From Blastochloris viridis (GTDB lineage Bacteria; Pseudomonadota; Alphaproteobacteria; Rhizobiales; Xanthobacteraceae): a DNA stretch of 64,000 nucleotides. The notes under the pieces were generated by a model. It made no database searches, was not told the origin of the DNA, and worked only from the letters and a program-made list of their open reading frames with translations. This document shows positions 9,338-17,533 of the stretch, piece after piece (positions within the stretch are counted from its first letter, which is position 1; every line of letters begins with the position of its first letter). A program made the position numbers and the translations under genes. The stretch is from positions 2,644,001 to 2,708,000 of the forward strand of contig NZ_CP012946.1 of assembly GCF_001402875.1 (NCBI RefSeq). Reading direction: 5' to 3'.

Positions 9338-9878
9338 CAAAGCACCTCAGCGAACACGACAAATGGAACCGTTGTCCGGAGGCCGCGACGCCATCCCGCC
9401 CGCCTCGTCCGAACGCTTTGCTACAGCGGACGATTTCTCTGGGCAGCGACGGCGCGCGGGCTCCGATTCGTTCCATCAACCTAGTGTGCCGGCCCGGTTC
9501 AGCCAGTCCGGGCGGGTCCGGGGCGGCCTGCTGCCGCGCGGCGTCAAGGGCGTCAAGCACGGCGCGGGCGGTTGCACAAGAAACCTGTCATGCGAATGTC
9601 GATGGACAGGTAGTACCACACTTTACACCCGCCACTGGTGTGAGCGATTTGGAAAAGCTTATCGGCAGCGCATACCGAAAGCACAATCGTGCTTCGGCAG
9701 AAATAACGCCTTGAAAGTTCCCGGAATATATAGTTTAGAAGAACCAGAACACAGAATGCTCGATTCGACGCCCGTCGTCGCATATCAGCAGAGTGGGCGT
9801 TGGGGTCAGTAAGCGTCGCCGTCGCTGGGCGAGCCTCCGCGTCCTTACAGAGGTTCGCACTAGAAGGACACCGAGAAC
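9338..9878. other. Spacer upstream of mucR, no gene supported
   Basis: About 540 bp between the divergent msrB and mucR genes. Bases from roughly 9590 to 9790 are visibly richer in A+T than the surroundings and end in TATATAG-type sequence at 9726-9735. This would suit a promoter or leader region, perhaps for MucR, whose family is known to bind A+T-rich DNA and autoregulate. The open frames on either strand show no recognisable protein. Confidence 0.4.
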
Positions 9879-10298
9879 ATGACCGACAGTTCCAGCTCGT
9901 CGAATTTCATCGAACTCGCCGCCGACATTGTCTCCGCCTATGTGAGCAACAATTCGGTGGCGTCGGGGGATTTGTCAAATCTCATCAGTGACGTGTATGC
10001 CGCGCTGCTGAAGGTTTCGAGCGGCAAGGCCGAGGCGCCGGCCGAGCCTCTGAAGCCGGCGGTCCCGGTCAAAAAGTCGGTCACGCCCGACTACATCATT
10101 TGCCTGGAAGATGGCAAGAAGTTCAAGTCGCTGAAGCGCCACCTGCGCACGCAATACAACCTGACGCCGGAGCAGTATCGCGAGAAGTGGGGCCTCGCCC
10201 CCGACTATCCGATGGTCGCCTCCAACTACGCTGCCGCCCGGTCGGCACTGGCCAAGCAGATGGGCCTTGGACAGCAGCGCCGCCGCAAGGGCCGCTGA
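9879..10298 (+). CDS. mucR: MucR/Ros-family zinc-finger-type transcriptional regulator
   Basis: A 139-residue regulator of the MucR/Ros family, H-NS-like silencers and regulators of surface polysaccharide genes in Rhizobiales. The N-terminal half (to about residue 45) is the oligomerisation helix region [16 protein letters not shown] basic linker follows, then the DNA-binding domain at 70-115: [39 protein letters not shown], with a basic tail. Of the four Ros metal positions, Cys75 and His88 are present and the second is Asp78, as in other MucR proteins. The fourth position is Tyr93, and the adjacent place used by many MucR proteins is Gln92, so the last His ligand is missing. A hairpin terminator follows the gene. 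Confidence 0.92.
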   Translation: MTDSSSSSNFIELAADIVSAYVSNNSVASGDLSNLISDVYAALLKVSSGKAEAPAEPLKPAVPVKKSVTPDYIICLEDGKKFKSLKRHLRTQYNLTPEQYREKWGLAPDYPMVASNYAAARSALAKQMGLGQQRRRKGR

Positions 10299-10328
10299 TC
10301 TTTTTGCATTTTGCGTCCGCAGGGAATG

Positions 10329-10350
10329 GGCGGCCTCATGGCCGCCTTTT
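10329..10350 (+). terminator. Rho-independent terminator of mucR
   Basis: A perfect seven-base stem GGCGGCC-TCAT-GGCCGCC is followed by TTTTCC, about 30 bp after the mucR stop. This is the classical intrinsic terminator form. Confidence 0.85.
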
Positions 10351-10360
10351 CCTCGTTTAA

Positions 10361-10489
10361 TACCAACGGCCCGGGATGCTGACGCACGGGGCCGTTGAAG
10401 CTCGCAGTTTTTCGTCCTTGAAATCAATGATTTCACGAAGTTTGCGATCGAAACCAACGGCCGGCCGCCGCCACCGTTGGTTTAAGATC
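10361..10489. repeat. Dispersed repeat family B, copy 1
   Basis: The segment contains GGATGCTGACGCACGGGGCC, then GCCGTTGAAGCTCGC, a central CAATGATTTCACGAA, and a closing AAACCAACGGCCGGC block. Copy 2 at 17255-17364 is about 80-90 percent identical by eye and shorter fragments lie at 38491-38530 and, inverted, 23462-23492. The outer arms are complementary, so the transcript could fold into a long hairpin. It follows the mucR terminator. Confidence 0.75.
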
Positions 10490-10580
10490 AAGGTCCTATT
10501 GCCGCAGGCGCTGGCCGGGTTCGACCGGCCAGCGCGAGACGAGGGATAGTCGTCGCGACGCCCGGTAAGGATCAGTTAAC

Positions 10581-10841
10581 CTATTCTGCATTGAGGCGGC
10601 CACCCTTGCAGTCCGGCGGCAGTTGCCGCTTTTGGCGACGCATCAGCCCGATATGCCGAACCAGGTCGTAGCCGGTGCCGCCCCTGCAGCGGCGTTCGGC
10701 GCGCAGCGCCCGCGTCGCGGCGCCGGTCGCGGCAAACCGCTCGTACGCCACCACCCGGTTATCGGCGATATCGCCGATGTCTTCGAGCCGGAACGCGCGA
10801 ATGCGGCCGGCGCGGTGATCGCGAATGCCCTTTGCGTCCAT
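10581..10841 (-). CDS. Hypothetical basic protein, 86 residues
   Basis: I do not recognise this gene. It is called because the ATG at 10841 has an excellent ribosome site (AGGAGG, seven bases away) and the frame runs 86 codons to a stop at 10581. The protein is soluble and rich in Arg (MDAKGIRDHRAGRIRAFRLE at the start), has two Cys around the middle and end (RRCRGG, PDCKGG), and no membrane segment or signal peptide. Its neighbours, MucR on one side and a dehalogenase-like gene on the other, give no clear hint. A frame without homologues could be a chance reading in high-G+C DNA, but the ribosome site argues for expression. Confidence 0.5.
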   Translation of the reverse strand: MDAKGIRDHRAGRIRAFRLEDIGDIADNRVVAYERFAATGAATRALRAERRCRGGTGYDLVRHIGLMRRQKRQLPPDCKGGRLNAE

Positions 10842-11104
10842 GTCGGTGCCTCCTGCACCGGCAATTGTGTGCTGGGTTGCAACGGCTGGGCATAAATTCC
10901 TTTGACGACACCGGTTGCCGGCGCCGATTCCGCTTTGGCGTCCGCGCGTTCGCCGGCGCGATCGCATCGCCGGCCGAAATGGATGTGTCTTCCTTGCCCT
11001 TGGTGGAGCTGTGACGCTTTCGCTTGAAACCGCTTTGCGGCACCATCGCGCCGCGCGGGCCATTCGGGACGCGCTCTCCGAGATTTGCGCGAGGAAACAA
11101 CGGC

Positions 11105-11767
11105 ATGACGGTTCGGGCTTTCGTATTCGATGCCTACGGCACCTTGTTTGACGTGAATGCCGCGGTGCGGCGTTATGACGCCGAGGTCGGCCCGCGCGCG
11201 GCCGAGCTCGCCACGATCTGGCGCCAGCGCCAGCTGGAATACTCCTGGGTACTGACGCTGGCGGGCCGCTACCGGCCGTTCTGGGAGCTGACAGAGCGGG
11301 CGCTCGACTTCGCGCTGGCGGCGACTGGAGCCGACATGGCGCTGAAACCGGCGCTGCTGTCGGCGTACCGGACCCTCGACGCCTATCCCGATGCCCGCAC
11401 CGCCCTCGCCCGCCTTCGCACCGCCGGGCACGCCACCGCGATTCTGTCCAACGGCTCGCCCGACATGCTGCGCGACGCGGTCGGCGGCGCCGGACTCGGC
11501 GACCTGCTCGACCACGTGCTGTCGGTCGATGCCGTCCGGCTCTACAAGCCGCGACCGGAAGTTTACACCCTCGCCGTCGACGCGCTGGGCTGCGCGGCCG
11601 GCGACATCGTGTTCGTGTCGTCCAACCGCTGGGACGTCGCCGGGGCGGCGGCGTTCGGCTTCCGCCCGATCTGGATCAACCGCACCAACGCCCCGGCCGA
11701 GTATGACGGCCTCGATCCGGAGCGGGTGCTGGCGCGCCTGGACGATCTCGCCGGCGTCGCCGACTGA
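11105..11767 (+). CDS. HAD-superfamily (S)-2-haloacid dehalogenase (type II)
   Basis: A 220-residue HAD enzyme of the haloacid dehalogenase type II subfamily. Motif I is FDAYGTLFD with the nucleophile Asp near residue 9, then a cap region with RQRQLEYSWVLTLAGRYRPFW, which matches 2-haloacid dehalogenases in detail. Motif II is ILSNGSPDM, the motif III lysine is in LYKPRPEVY, and motif IV is FVSSNRWDVAGA. The family hydrolyses 2-chloro/bromo-alkanoates to hydroxy acids; the true substrate here is unknown. The start at 11105 is the second in-frame candidate and leaves the nucleophile at its usual distance from the N-terminus. It stands alone. Confidence 0.85.
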   Translation: MTVRAFVFDAYGTLFDVNAAVRRYDAEVGPRAAELATIWRQRQLEYSWVLTLAGRYRPFWELTERALDFALAATGADMALKPALLSAYRTLDAYPDARTALARLRTAGHATAILSNGSPDMLRDAVGGAGLGDLLDHVLSVDAVRLYKPRPEVYTLAVDALGCAAGDIVFVSSNRWDVAGAAAFGFRPIWINRTNAPAEYDGLDPERVLARLDDLAGVAD

Positions 11768-12203
11768 TCGAGGTTCGCAAACGAACGCCGCGCCGGTATC
11801 TGCTCGCCGGCAGCACGCCCCGGCGCGGCGGGTCCGGAATGTTACGGCTACGCCATGATCCCGCCATTATTGCGCCACGAGACCCAAAGGAATGCAGGGC
11901 ATCCTCGACCAAACCGACGATATATCGCAACATTTTTCGGTTTTTCGGGAGAAGCAAGGCCTGACTCTCTTAAAGTTGGCGACCTTTAGCTCCCTTAAAA
12001 TTCCGAAATACATAATATCTCATCAAGATGACGCCGACCGTGACTCGACGACAGCTTTCACGTCTTTGATTATTTATTGGATCACATCGAGCAATATTTT
12101 GTGCTCACGTTTTTAGAATGACGCCAAACTGGCTAATTCATTGACGCTGCTTTGAGTGCGCGATAATGCTTTCGCCACTCATTCCTACTTTGGGGGATCG
12201 TCG
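11768..12203. other. A+T-rich spacer upstream of the ftr operon
   Basis: No gene is supported. Bases from about 11890 to 12125 are clearly A+T-rich compared with the rest of the window, including several TATTTATTGG- and ATAATATC-like stretches. This is the expected position of the promoter for the iron-uptake operon. The element TTTTTAGAATGA at 12111-12122 resembles half of an iron-control (Irr/ICE-type) box, but the second half is not seen, so it is only a hint. Confidence 0.4.
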
Positions 12204-12743
12204 ATGAAGAAACTGACCTGTCTCGCCGCCGGCTTGGTGCTCGCGCTGGCCGTCTCTAGCGCTTCGGCCAAGGAATACCCGATCGGCAAGCCGAAGGTTC
12301 AGGCTGGCCTCGAGGTCGCCGCCGTCTACCTGCAGCCGGTGACGATGGACCCCGACGGCGCCTGCGACATCAAGGACGCCGACATCCACCTTGAGGCCGA
12401 TATCAAGGCCACCAAGAGCAACAAGAACGGCTTCGCCGATGGCGACTGGGTGCCGTACCTGTTCATCACCTACGAGCTCACCAAGGACGGCTCGACCACC
12501 CCGATCAAGGGCGAGTTCCTCGCCATGGTGGCGAGCGACGGCCCGCACTACGGCGAGAACGTCAAGCTCGAAGGTCCCGGCAAGTACAAGCTGAAGCTCA
12601 TCATCGCGCCCCCGAGCGAGAACCCGCGCGCCGCCTTCCACCGCCACACCGACAAGGAAACCGGCGTCGACCCGTGGTTCAAGACGTTCACGCTCGACTA
12701 CGAGTTCACCTTTGCCGGCTTCGGCAAGAAGGGAGCCTATTGA
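12204..12743 (+). CDS. ftrA: Periplasmic iron-binding protein P19/Tp34 family (FtrA-like)
   Basis: A 179-residue exported protein. The signal peptide MKKLTCLAAGLVLALAVSSASA is followed by a mature domain starting KEYPIGKPKV. The mature part matches the P19/Tp34 family: LEVAAVYLQPVTM near the N-terminus, DIHLEADIKA, and FHRHTDKETGVDPWFKTF near the end, whose Glu, Met and His residues bind Cu/Fe in known homologues. It is the first gene of a four-gene ftrABCD-type ferrous iron system. The next gene starts within its stop codon (TGATG). The start at 12204 follows GGGGGA; an upstream in-frame ATG at 12156 would place residues before the signal peptide. Confidence 0.88.
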   Translation: MKKLTCLAAGLVLALAVSSASAKEYPIGKPKVQAGLEVAAVYLQPVTMDPDGACDIKDADIHLEADIKATKSNKNGFADGDWVPYLFITYELTKDGSTTPIKGEFLAMVASDGPHYGENVKLEGPGKYKLKLIIAPPSENPRAAFHRHTDKETGVDPWFKTFTLDYEFTFAGFGKKGAY

Positions 12744-13105
12744 TGGCACTCGGCAGCCCCGCTCTCGTGTCGAGGCTGCTCGCCGGCTTCGTCGCCGCCA
12801 CGCTCGTCGTGGCGGCGACGTCCGTTCCGGCGCGAGCAGATGACCCGGTGTTCCGCATCGAGTTCAGCGACGGCAAGATGACGCCGCAGCGGCTCGACGT
12901 GCCGGCCAATACCCGCTTCAAGCTCGAGCTGGTCAATTCCGGCACCACGCCGGCCGAATTCGAGAGCGTCGAGCTGCGCAAGGAAAAGGTCATCGCCCCC
13001 GGCGTCACCACCTCGATGGTGATCAAGAACCTCGACCCCGGCGAGTACCACTTCTTCGACGATTTCCATCTCGACACACCGCCGGCGCTGCTGGTGGCGA
13101 AGTAA
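12743..13105 (+). CDS. ftrB: Periplasmic cupredoxin-like protein (FtrB-like)
   Basis: A 120-residue exported protein: signal peptide to about residue 32 (VPARADDPVF), then a small cupredoxin-fold domain (FRIEFSDGKMTPQRLDVPANTRFKLEL and PGEYHFFDDFH). In FtrABCD systems this partner is thought to oxidise or hand over Fe2+ to the permease. Classical type-1 copper Cys is absent; His and acidic residues near the C-terminus (EYHFFDDFHLD) are candidate metal ligands. Its ATG overlaps the ftrA stop, indicating coupling. A repeat hairpin lies directly downstream, before ftrC. Confidence 0.8.
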   Translation: MALGSPALVSRLLAGFVAATLVVAATSVPARADDPVFRIEFSDGKMTPQRLDVPANTRFKLELVNSGTTPAEFESVELRKEKVIAPGVTTSMVIKNLDPGEYHFFDDFHLDTPPALLVAK

Positions 13106-13143
13106 TTCGGTTTGCGGCCACTCAAGCCGGAGACCACAGTCCG

Positions 13144-13184
13144 TTCGCCGAAAAATCCTTTCTGGATCAAGGATTTTTCGGCGA
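13144..13184. repeat. Palindromic repeat hairpin inside the ftr operon
   Basis: Inverted repeat TTCGCCGAAAAATCCTT / AAGGATTTTTCGGCGA, with an eight-base loop, between ftrB and ftrC. The box TTGATCATCCGGAAACTG at 13207-13224 matches the flanking box of other copies. It belongs to the dispersed family at 1075, 4678, 16400 and 17574. Confidence 0.8.
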
Positions 13185-13247
13185 GATCGTTTCCTTCGGT
13201 CACGAGTTGATCATCCGGAAACTGAACAACCCTTTGCGAGCGGTCCC

Positions 13248-14099
13248 GTGAGCAGCCAACTCGGCAACGTCGTCTTCATCATCTGGCGCGAAAGCGTCGA
13301 GGCCCTTTTGGTGATCGGCATCCTGAGTGCGTGGCTCACCCACCAGGGCGCCGGCGTCGGCCGGGCCAAGGCCTATCTGTGGTCGGGGGTCGGCGCCGGG
13401 CTGGTGGTGGCGGTGCTGCTCGGCTGGGCCCTGGTGACGCTGGGCGACACCCTGCCGGAGGAAACCCAGCAGGCTTATCAGGCCACGGTGGTGCTGGTGG
13501 CGGCAGCGCTGATCGTGCAGATGGTGATTTGGATGCGCCGCCACGGCCGCACCCTGAAGCGCGAACTCGAGACCTCGCTGAGCGAGGCGGCGGCGCAGTC
13601 GAGCTGGTGGGGCGTGTTCGTGCTGGCCCTGATCGCGGTGGCGCGCGAGGGCAGCGAAACCGCGATCTTCCTTTATGGCACGCTGTCGGCCGGCTCCGGA
13701 TCGGGCCTGTTGGCACTGATCGGCGCCGCTGCGGTCGGCTTTGCGCTGGCGCTCGCCACCTATGGCCTGCTGCAGCTTGGCGGCCGGGTGCTGTCGTGGC
13801 GGGTGTTCTTCCGCGTCACCGAAGTGATGCTGCTGTTCCTCGCCGCCGCGCTGTTGATGACCGGGATCGGCATCCTGATCGACCTGGAACTGCTGCCGGC
13901 GCTCACCGGCAAGCTGTGGGACACCTCGTGGCTGTTGTCCGACGGCGGCACCGTCGGCGGCATGGTGTCGGCGCTGACGGGCTATCGCGCCCGCCCGGTC
14001 GGCATCGAGGTGATCGCGTTCGTTGGATATTGGGTGGTGGTGCTATGGCTTCTCTCGACGCCGCGTTCGATAACCGCGACCGCTCGGCCAACCGCGTAG
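13248..14099 (+). CDS. ftrC: FTR1-family iron permease (FtrC-like)
   Basis: A 283-residue polytopic protein with about seven hydrophobic segments. It carries two REGxE-type iron motifs: WRESVEALLVIG in the first helix (Ser in place of Gly) and AREGSETAIFLYG in the fourth. The protein moves iron across the inner membrane. A GTG start at 13248 is used because no ATG lies before the first motif. The gene is separated from ftrB by 142 bp holding a palindromic repeat, and its end overlaps ftrD by 55 bp, so translation of the two is likely linked. Confidence 0.85.
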   Translation: MSSQLGNVVFIIWRESVEALLVIGILSAWLTHQGAGVGRAKAYLWSGVGAGLVVAVLLGWALVTLGDTLPEETQQAYQATVVLVAAALIVQMVIWMRRHGRTLKRELETSLSEAAAQSSWWGVFVLALIAVAREGSETAIFLYGTLSAGSGSGLLALIGAAAVGFALALATYGLLQLGGRVLSWRVFFRVTEVMLLFLAAALLMTGIGILIDLELLPALTGKLWDTSWLLSDGGTVGGMVSALTGYRARPVGIEVIAFVGYWVVVLWLLSTPRSITATARPTA

Positions 14100-15568
14100 G
14101 CCGTCGATATCCGTTGCAGCACCTCGACCCGCACCGCCTTGCGCCCGGCGCTCCCGGCGCCGCGCCGAAGGCGGCGCGGCCGATCGACGTCGCGCTGCGC
14201 CGCATCGGCGAATGGCTGAGGGACCACCAGCGCGCCATCCATATCGCGCAATGGTCGGTGCTGTTCTTCTACATGGCGCTGATCGTGGTGCCGACGCTGG
14301 TGCCGCTTCCGGAGCGCACCTCGCACATCTGGAGCCACGTCACGCTGCTGGCGCAGTTCACGTTCTGGGGCATCTGGTGGCCGGGCGTGCTGCTGTCGAC
14401 CGTGCTGGTGGGGCGGGTGTGGTGCGGCCTGCTGTGCCCGGAAGGCTCGCTGTCGGAGCGGGCGAGCCGCCACGGCTTCGGCCTTGCGACGCCGCGGTTG
14501 TTCATGTGGAAAGGCTGGCCGATCCTCGCCTTCATCGTCACCACCATCTACGGCCAGATGACCAGCGTCTATCAGTACCCGCTGCCGGTGGTGATCATCC
14601 TCGGCGGCTCGACGGTGCTGGCCGCCGGCATCGGCCTCCTCTACGGCCGCGACAAGCGGGTATGGTGCCGTTTCCTGTGCCCGGTGTCGGGGGTGTTCCG
14701 GCTGCTCGCCAAGCTGGCGCCGCTGCACTTCCGCACCGACCAGCAGGCGTGGCGGCGCTATCGGCGCGCTCCCGGCACGGCGAAGGAAACCGTCAATTGC
14801 GCGCCGATGGTGCCGATCGGGGTGATGCGCGGCGCCAGCGACTGCCATATGTGCGGGCGCTGCAGCGGCTTTCGCGATGCCATCGTGCTGGAGCGCCGTT
14901 CGCCAAACCACGAGATCGTCCATGTCGCCGGCGCCGAGCCCAAGCCGTGGGAAACGGTGATGCTGGTGGTGGCGTTGATGGGGGTGGCCACCGGCGCATT
15001 TCTGTGGACCACCTCGGACGTCTTCATCGCCATCAAGCAGACCCTCGCCGAATGGGCGGTGGCGCACGACGCGATGTGGCTGATCCAGCCGGTGTTGCCG
15101 TGGTGGATCCTCACCAACTATCCCGACCAGCACGACGTGATGGTGCCGGCCGACGGCATCACGTTGATCGTGTTCGTGCTCGGCACCGCGGCGGTGATCG
15201 CCTGCTCGGCCCTCGCGGCGCTGGCGCTGGCGACGCGCGCGCTCGGGCGGTGGCGGTCGGCGCGGTTCCACCACCTCGCCCAGTGCCTGATTCCGCTCGG
15301 GGCGTGCGGCGTGTTCCTCGGCCTGTCCGCCCTCACCATCACCATGCTGCGGGCGGAAGGGTTCGATCCGCCGTTCGTGCCGGAGGGCCGCGCACTGCTG
15401 CTGGCCGGCGCCGCGCTGTGGTGCATGGTGCTGGCATGGCAGATCACCGGCGTTCACGCCGGCACGCACGCCCGCGCCCTCCCCCGCCGCCTCGCCGCCA
15501 CCGCGGCCGCTTCGCTCGCGGTCGCGGTCGGCCTGACCAGTTGGGTGTCGCTGTTCTTCATGGGGTGA
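14045..15568 (+). CDS. ftrD: Polyferredoxin-like membrane protein (FtrD-like)
   Basis: A 507-residue membrane protein with a NapH/RdxA-type ferredoxin core. WCGLLCPEG and WCRFLCPVSG provide paired CxxxCP sites after transmembrane helices, and a further cluster DCHMCGRCSGF lies near residue 280. Several C-terminal helices follow. In FtrABCD it is thought to accept the electron released when Fe2+ is oxidised for FTR1 transport. The ATG at 14045 falls inside ftrC, a 55-bp overlap in another frame; the N-terminal 60 residues are charged and likely cytoplasmic. This frame is open far upstream, but the upstream portion is the shadow of ftrC. Confidence 0.85.
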   Translation: MASLDAAFDNRDRSANRVGRRYPLQHLDPHRLAPGAPGAAPKAARPIDVALRRIGEWLRDHQRAIHIAQWSVLFFYMALIVVPTLVPLPERTSHIWSHVTLLAQFTFWGIWWPGVLLSTVLVGRVWCGLLCPEGSLSERASRHGFGLATPRLFMWKGWPILAFIVTTIYGQMTSVYQYPLPVVIILGGSTVLAAGIGLLYGRDKRVWCRFLCPVSGVFRLLAKLAPLHFRTDQQAWRRYRRAPGTAKETVNCAPMVPIGVMRGASDCHMCGRCSGFRDAIVLERRSPNHEIVHVAGAEPKPWETVMLVVALMGVATGAFLWTTSDVFIAIKQTLAEWAVAHDAMWLIQPVLPWWILTNYPDQHDVMVPADGITLIVFVLGTAAVIACSALAALALATRALGRWRSARFHHLAQCLIPLGACGVFLGLSALTITMLRAEGFDPPFVPEGRALLLAGAALWCMVLAWQITGVHAGTHARALPRRLAATAAASLAVAVGLTSWVSLFFMG

Positions 15569-15718
15569 CAATCAACCTTTGGCGGCCGCCGGTCGGTGGA
15601 CGCGCCGCGCCGACGCCGCGCCGAGGCGCCGCTCGGTTGGCGGGATCTGATAGGGTTTCCGGGCGATCCCGTCGCGATCGGCCCGACCGCGCCGGAATTC
15701 GTGTGAGGAAACACAACG

Positions 15719-15752
15719 CGGCGAAATCCCGGTCCGGAGCGGGAATTCCGCC
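15719..15752. repeat. Short palindrome, diverged member of hairpin family A
   Basis: GGCGAAATCCCG / CGGGAATTCCGCC flank an eight-base loop in the 270-bp spacer between ftrD and the PCuAC gene. The arms resemble the GGCGAAAATCC arms of other copies. Confidence 0.5.
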
Positions 15753-15839
15753 ACCCGACCGCCGGTCTCCGGCTCACGTGGCCGAACGCCGTTTGAGCCC
15801 GACTTTCGTCTCGCATCGTTTCATTTTCGAGGGACTGTC

Positions 15840-16349
15840 ATGATCGTTCGCAGCTTTGCACTCGCCGCCGTTGCCGCCGTCGTTCTCGCCACCTCGGCCA
15901 ACGCCGACCAGATCGTCGTCGGCGACATCGTGATCACCGAGCCCTGGGCGCGCGCCACGCCGCAAGGTGCGCCGGTCGCGGGCGGCTTCATGCGCATCGA
16001 CAACAAGGGCACCGCCCCCGACCGCCTGATCGGCGGCTCGCTGCCGGCGGCCGGCCGGTTCGAGGTCCACGAGATGAAGATGGAGGGCGACGTGATGAAG
16101 ATGCGCCCGCTCACCGACGGGCTGGCCATTCCGCCGGGTGGCTCGGTCGAGCTCAAGCCGGGCAGCTACCACATCATGTTCATGGACCTGAAGCAGCAGC
16201 TGGTCGAGGGCACCACCCTGACCGGCACGCTGCGGTTCGAGAAGGCCGGCACTGTCGACGTGCGCTACGCCGTGCGCGCGGTCGGCGCCAGCGGCAGCAA
16301 GGCCCCGGCGGGCCACCAGGGCGGCACGCCCGACCACAAGGGGCACTGA
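15840..16349 (+). CDS. Periplasmic copper chaperone PCu(A)C
   Basis: A 169-residue protein: signal peptide to about Ala22 (VLATSANADQIVVGD), then the PCuAC domain with the copper ligands His77, Met88, His111 and Met113 (FEVHEMKMEGDVMKMRP and SYHIMFMDL). The tail is His/Gly-rich (HQGGTPDHKGH) and may add copper-binding capacity. It delivers Cu(I) to the CuA centre or to SCO for cytochrome oxidase assembly. The SCO gene follows 165 bp downstream, with a repeat hairpin between them. Confidence 0.92.
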   Translation: MIVRSFALAAVAAVVLATSANADQIVVGDIVITEPWARATPQGAPVAGGFMRIDNKGTAPDRLIGGSLPAAGRFEVHEMKMEGDVMKMRPLTDGLAIPPGGSVELKPGSYHIMFMDLKQQLVEGTTLTGTLRFEKAGTVDVRYAVRAVGASGSKAPAGHQGGTPDHKGH

Positions 16350-16399
16350 CGCCGCCGGATACGGTTTCTGGGATCCCCCGTCGCAACCCCGGAGACAAG

Positions 16400-16438
16400 C
16401 GCGCCGAAAACGCCTCGGTCAGAGCGGGATTTTTCGGC
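16400..16438. repeat. Hairpin family A copy between PCuAC and SCO
   Basis: CGCCGAAAAC / GATTTTTCGGCC with a 14-base loop. It is an imperfect copy of the dispersed hairpin found at 1075, 4678, 13144 and 17574. Confidence 0.6.
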
Positions 16439-16514
16439 CACGGACACCCCTATGACGCGCTGCCGCGCCCCACGGCGTGGCGGCTCCGATTTGCAGCGTG
16501 AATCCCGGACAGCC

Positions 16515-17150
16515 ATGACCTCGACCGACCGCAACACTCGCCTCCGCCGCCGACACCTGCTCCAGCTCGCGCTGGCCGCGACCGCCGCCGGGCTGACCGG
16601 CACCGCGACGGCGCTGTGGCCGCAACGGGCTGCCGCCGACCCGGCCGCTGACGGTGGCTGGGGTGCCACGCTGACCACACATACCGGCGAGCCGGTCGGC
16701 GGCGAGACGCTAAAGGGCCGGCCCTACGCCCTCTATTTCGGCTACACCTATTGCCCGGATATCTGCCCGACCTCGATGGCGGACCTCACCGACGCGCTCG
16801 CCCGGCTCGACGCCGCCGGAGTGGCCGGGTCCCGCGACCTCAAGGTCTATTTCGTCTCGGTCGATCCCGAGCGCGACACCGCGGCGCTGCTCAAGACCTA
16901 CCTCGGGCAGAATTTCGATGCCCGCATCGTCGGCCTAACCGGCACGCCGGAGGCGATCGCCAAGGTCGCCTGGACGTTTCGCGCCATCTTCAAGAAGACC
17001 GGTACCGGCAAAAACTACGCCTTCACCCACACCGCCAGCGTTTTTCTGGTCGACCGCAACGGCCGGCTGGTCGGCAAGATGCCGCATGGCGGCTCGATCG
17101 AGCGCAAAGTCGAACAGCTCACGGCACTGCTGAGCGACGGCTCCAGCTAA
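16515..17150 (+). CDS. SCO1/SenC/PrrC copper chaperone
   Basis: A 211-residue thioredoxin-fold protein anchored or exported by an N-terminal hydrophobic segment after RLRRRHLLQLALAATAAG (the RRxxL pattern could be a Tat or Sec signal). The copper site is Cys80 and Cys84 in YCPDICP plus a His in the FTHTASVFLVD motif near residue 168. FVSVDPERDT is also typical. It inserts copper into the CuA site of cytochrome c oxidase. Together with PCuAC immediately upstream it forms the usual copper delivery pair. The start at 16515 is chosen over 16452 because it places the signal near the N-terminus. Confidence 0.92.
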   Translation: MTSTDRNTRLRRRHLLQLALAATAAGLTGTATALWPQRAAADPAADGGWGATLTTHTGEPVGGETLKGRPYALYFGYTYCPDICPTSMADLTDALARLDAAGVAGSRDLKVYFVSVDPERDTAALLKTYLGQNFDARIVGLTGTPEAIAKVAWTFRAIFKKTGTGKNYAFTHTASVFLVDRNGRLVGKMPHGGSIERKVEQLTALLSDGSS

Positions 17151-17254
17151 TATTAGCGCATCCGATCTGACCAGGTCGGTTGCTCCAGGTTTTGTTTTAT
17201 CGGTTCTTCTTCGCGAAACCGGATGCCGGTTTTGCTGCGAGTGCTGAAAGCAGC

Positions 17255-17364
17255 CCCGGATGCTGACGCACGGGCCGTTGAAACTCGCGGATTTTCGTCC
17301 TTGGAATCAATGATTTCACGAAAATCTGTGAGTTTCAACGGCCGGCTGTCGCCGCTGTTGGTAT
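17255..17364. repeat. Dispersed repeat family B, copy 2 (long palindrome)
   Basis: The core is an inverted repeat with 25-base arms at 17275-17299 and 17320-17344, beginning GCCGTTGAAACTCGC and ending GTGAGTTTCAACGGC. The arms differ at only two places by eye, around the loop CCTTGGAATCAATGATTTC. It is preceded by CCGGATGCTGACGCACGG, which is shared with the other copies. Confidence 0.8.
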
Positions 17365-17533
17365 CGGTTTGCCCCCGGAAGAACCGACCCGCCGGGGATG
17401 AAACCGCCGGTCGTTCCGGGCGAAGCGAAGCTGAGACTCCGAACCCATGATCCGCGACGTTTCCGGCAACGGCAGCGCGAGCGATGCCGCGCAGCGAGGG
17501 GCGATGCGGACGACGGCAAGCCTCGCGGATCAT

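Noticed and set aside
13331..15568. Single 745-residue protein including the FtrD frame
   Set aside because: The first 238 codons are a shadow of ftrC; only the part from 14045 has real protein character.
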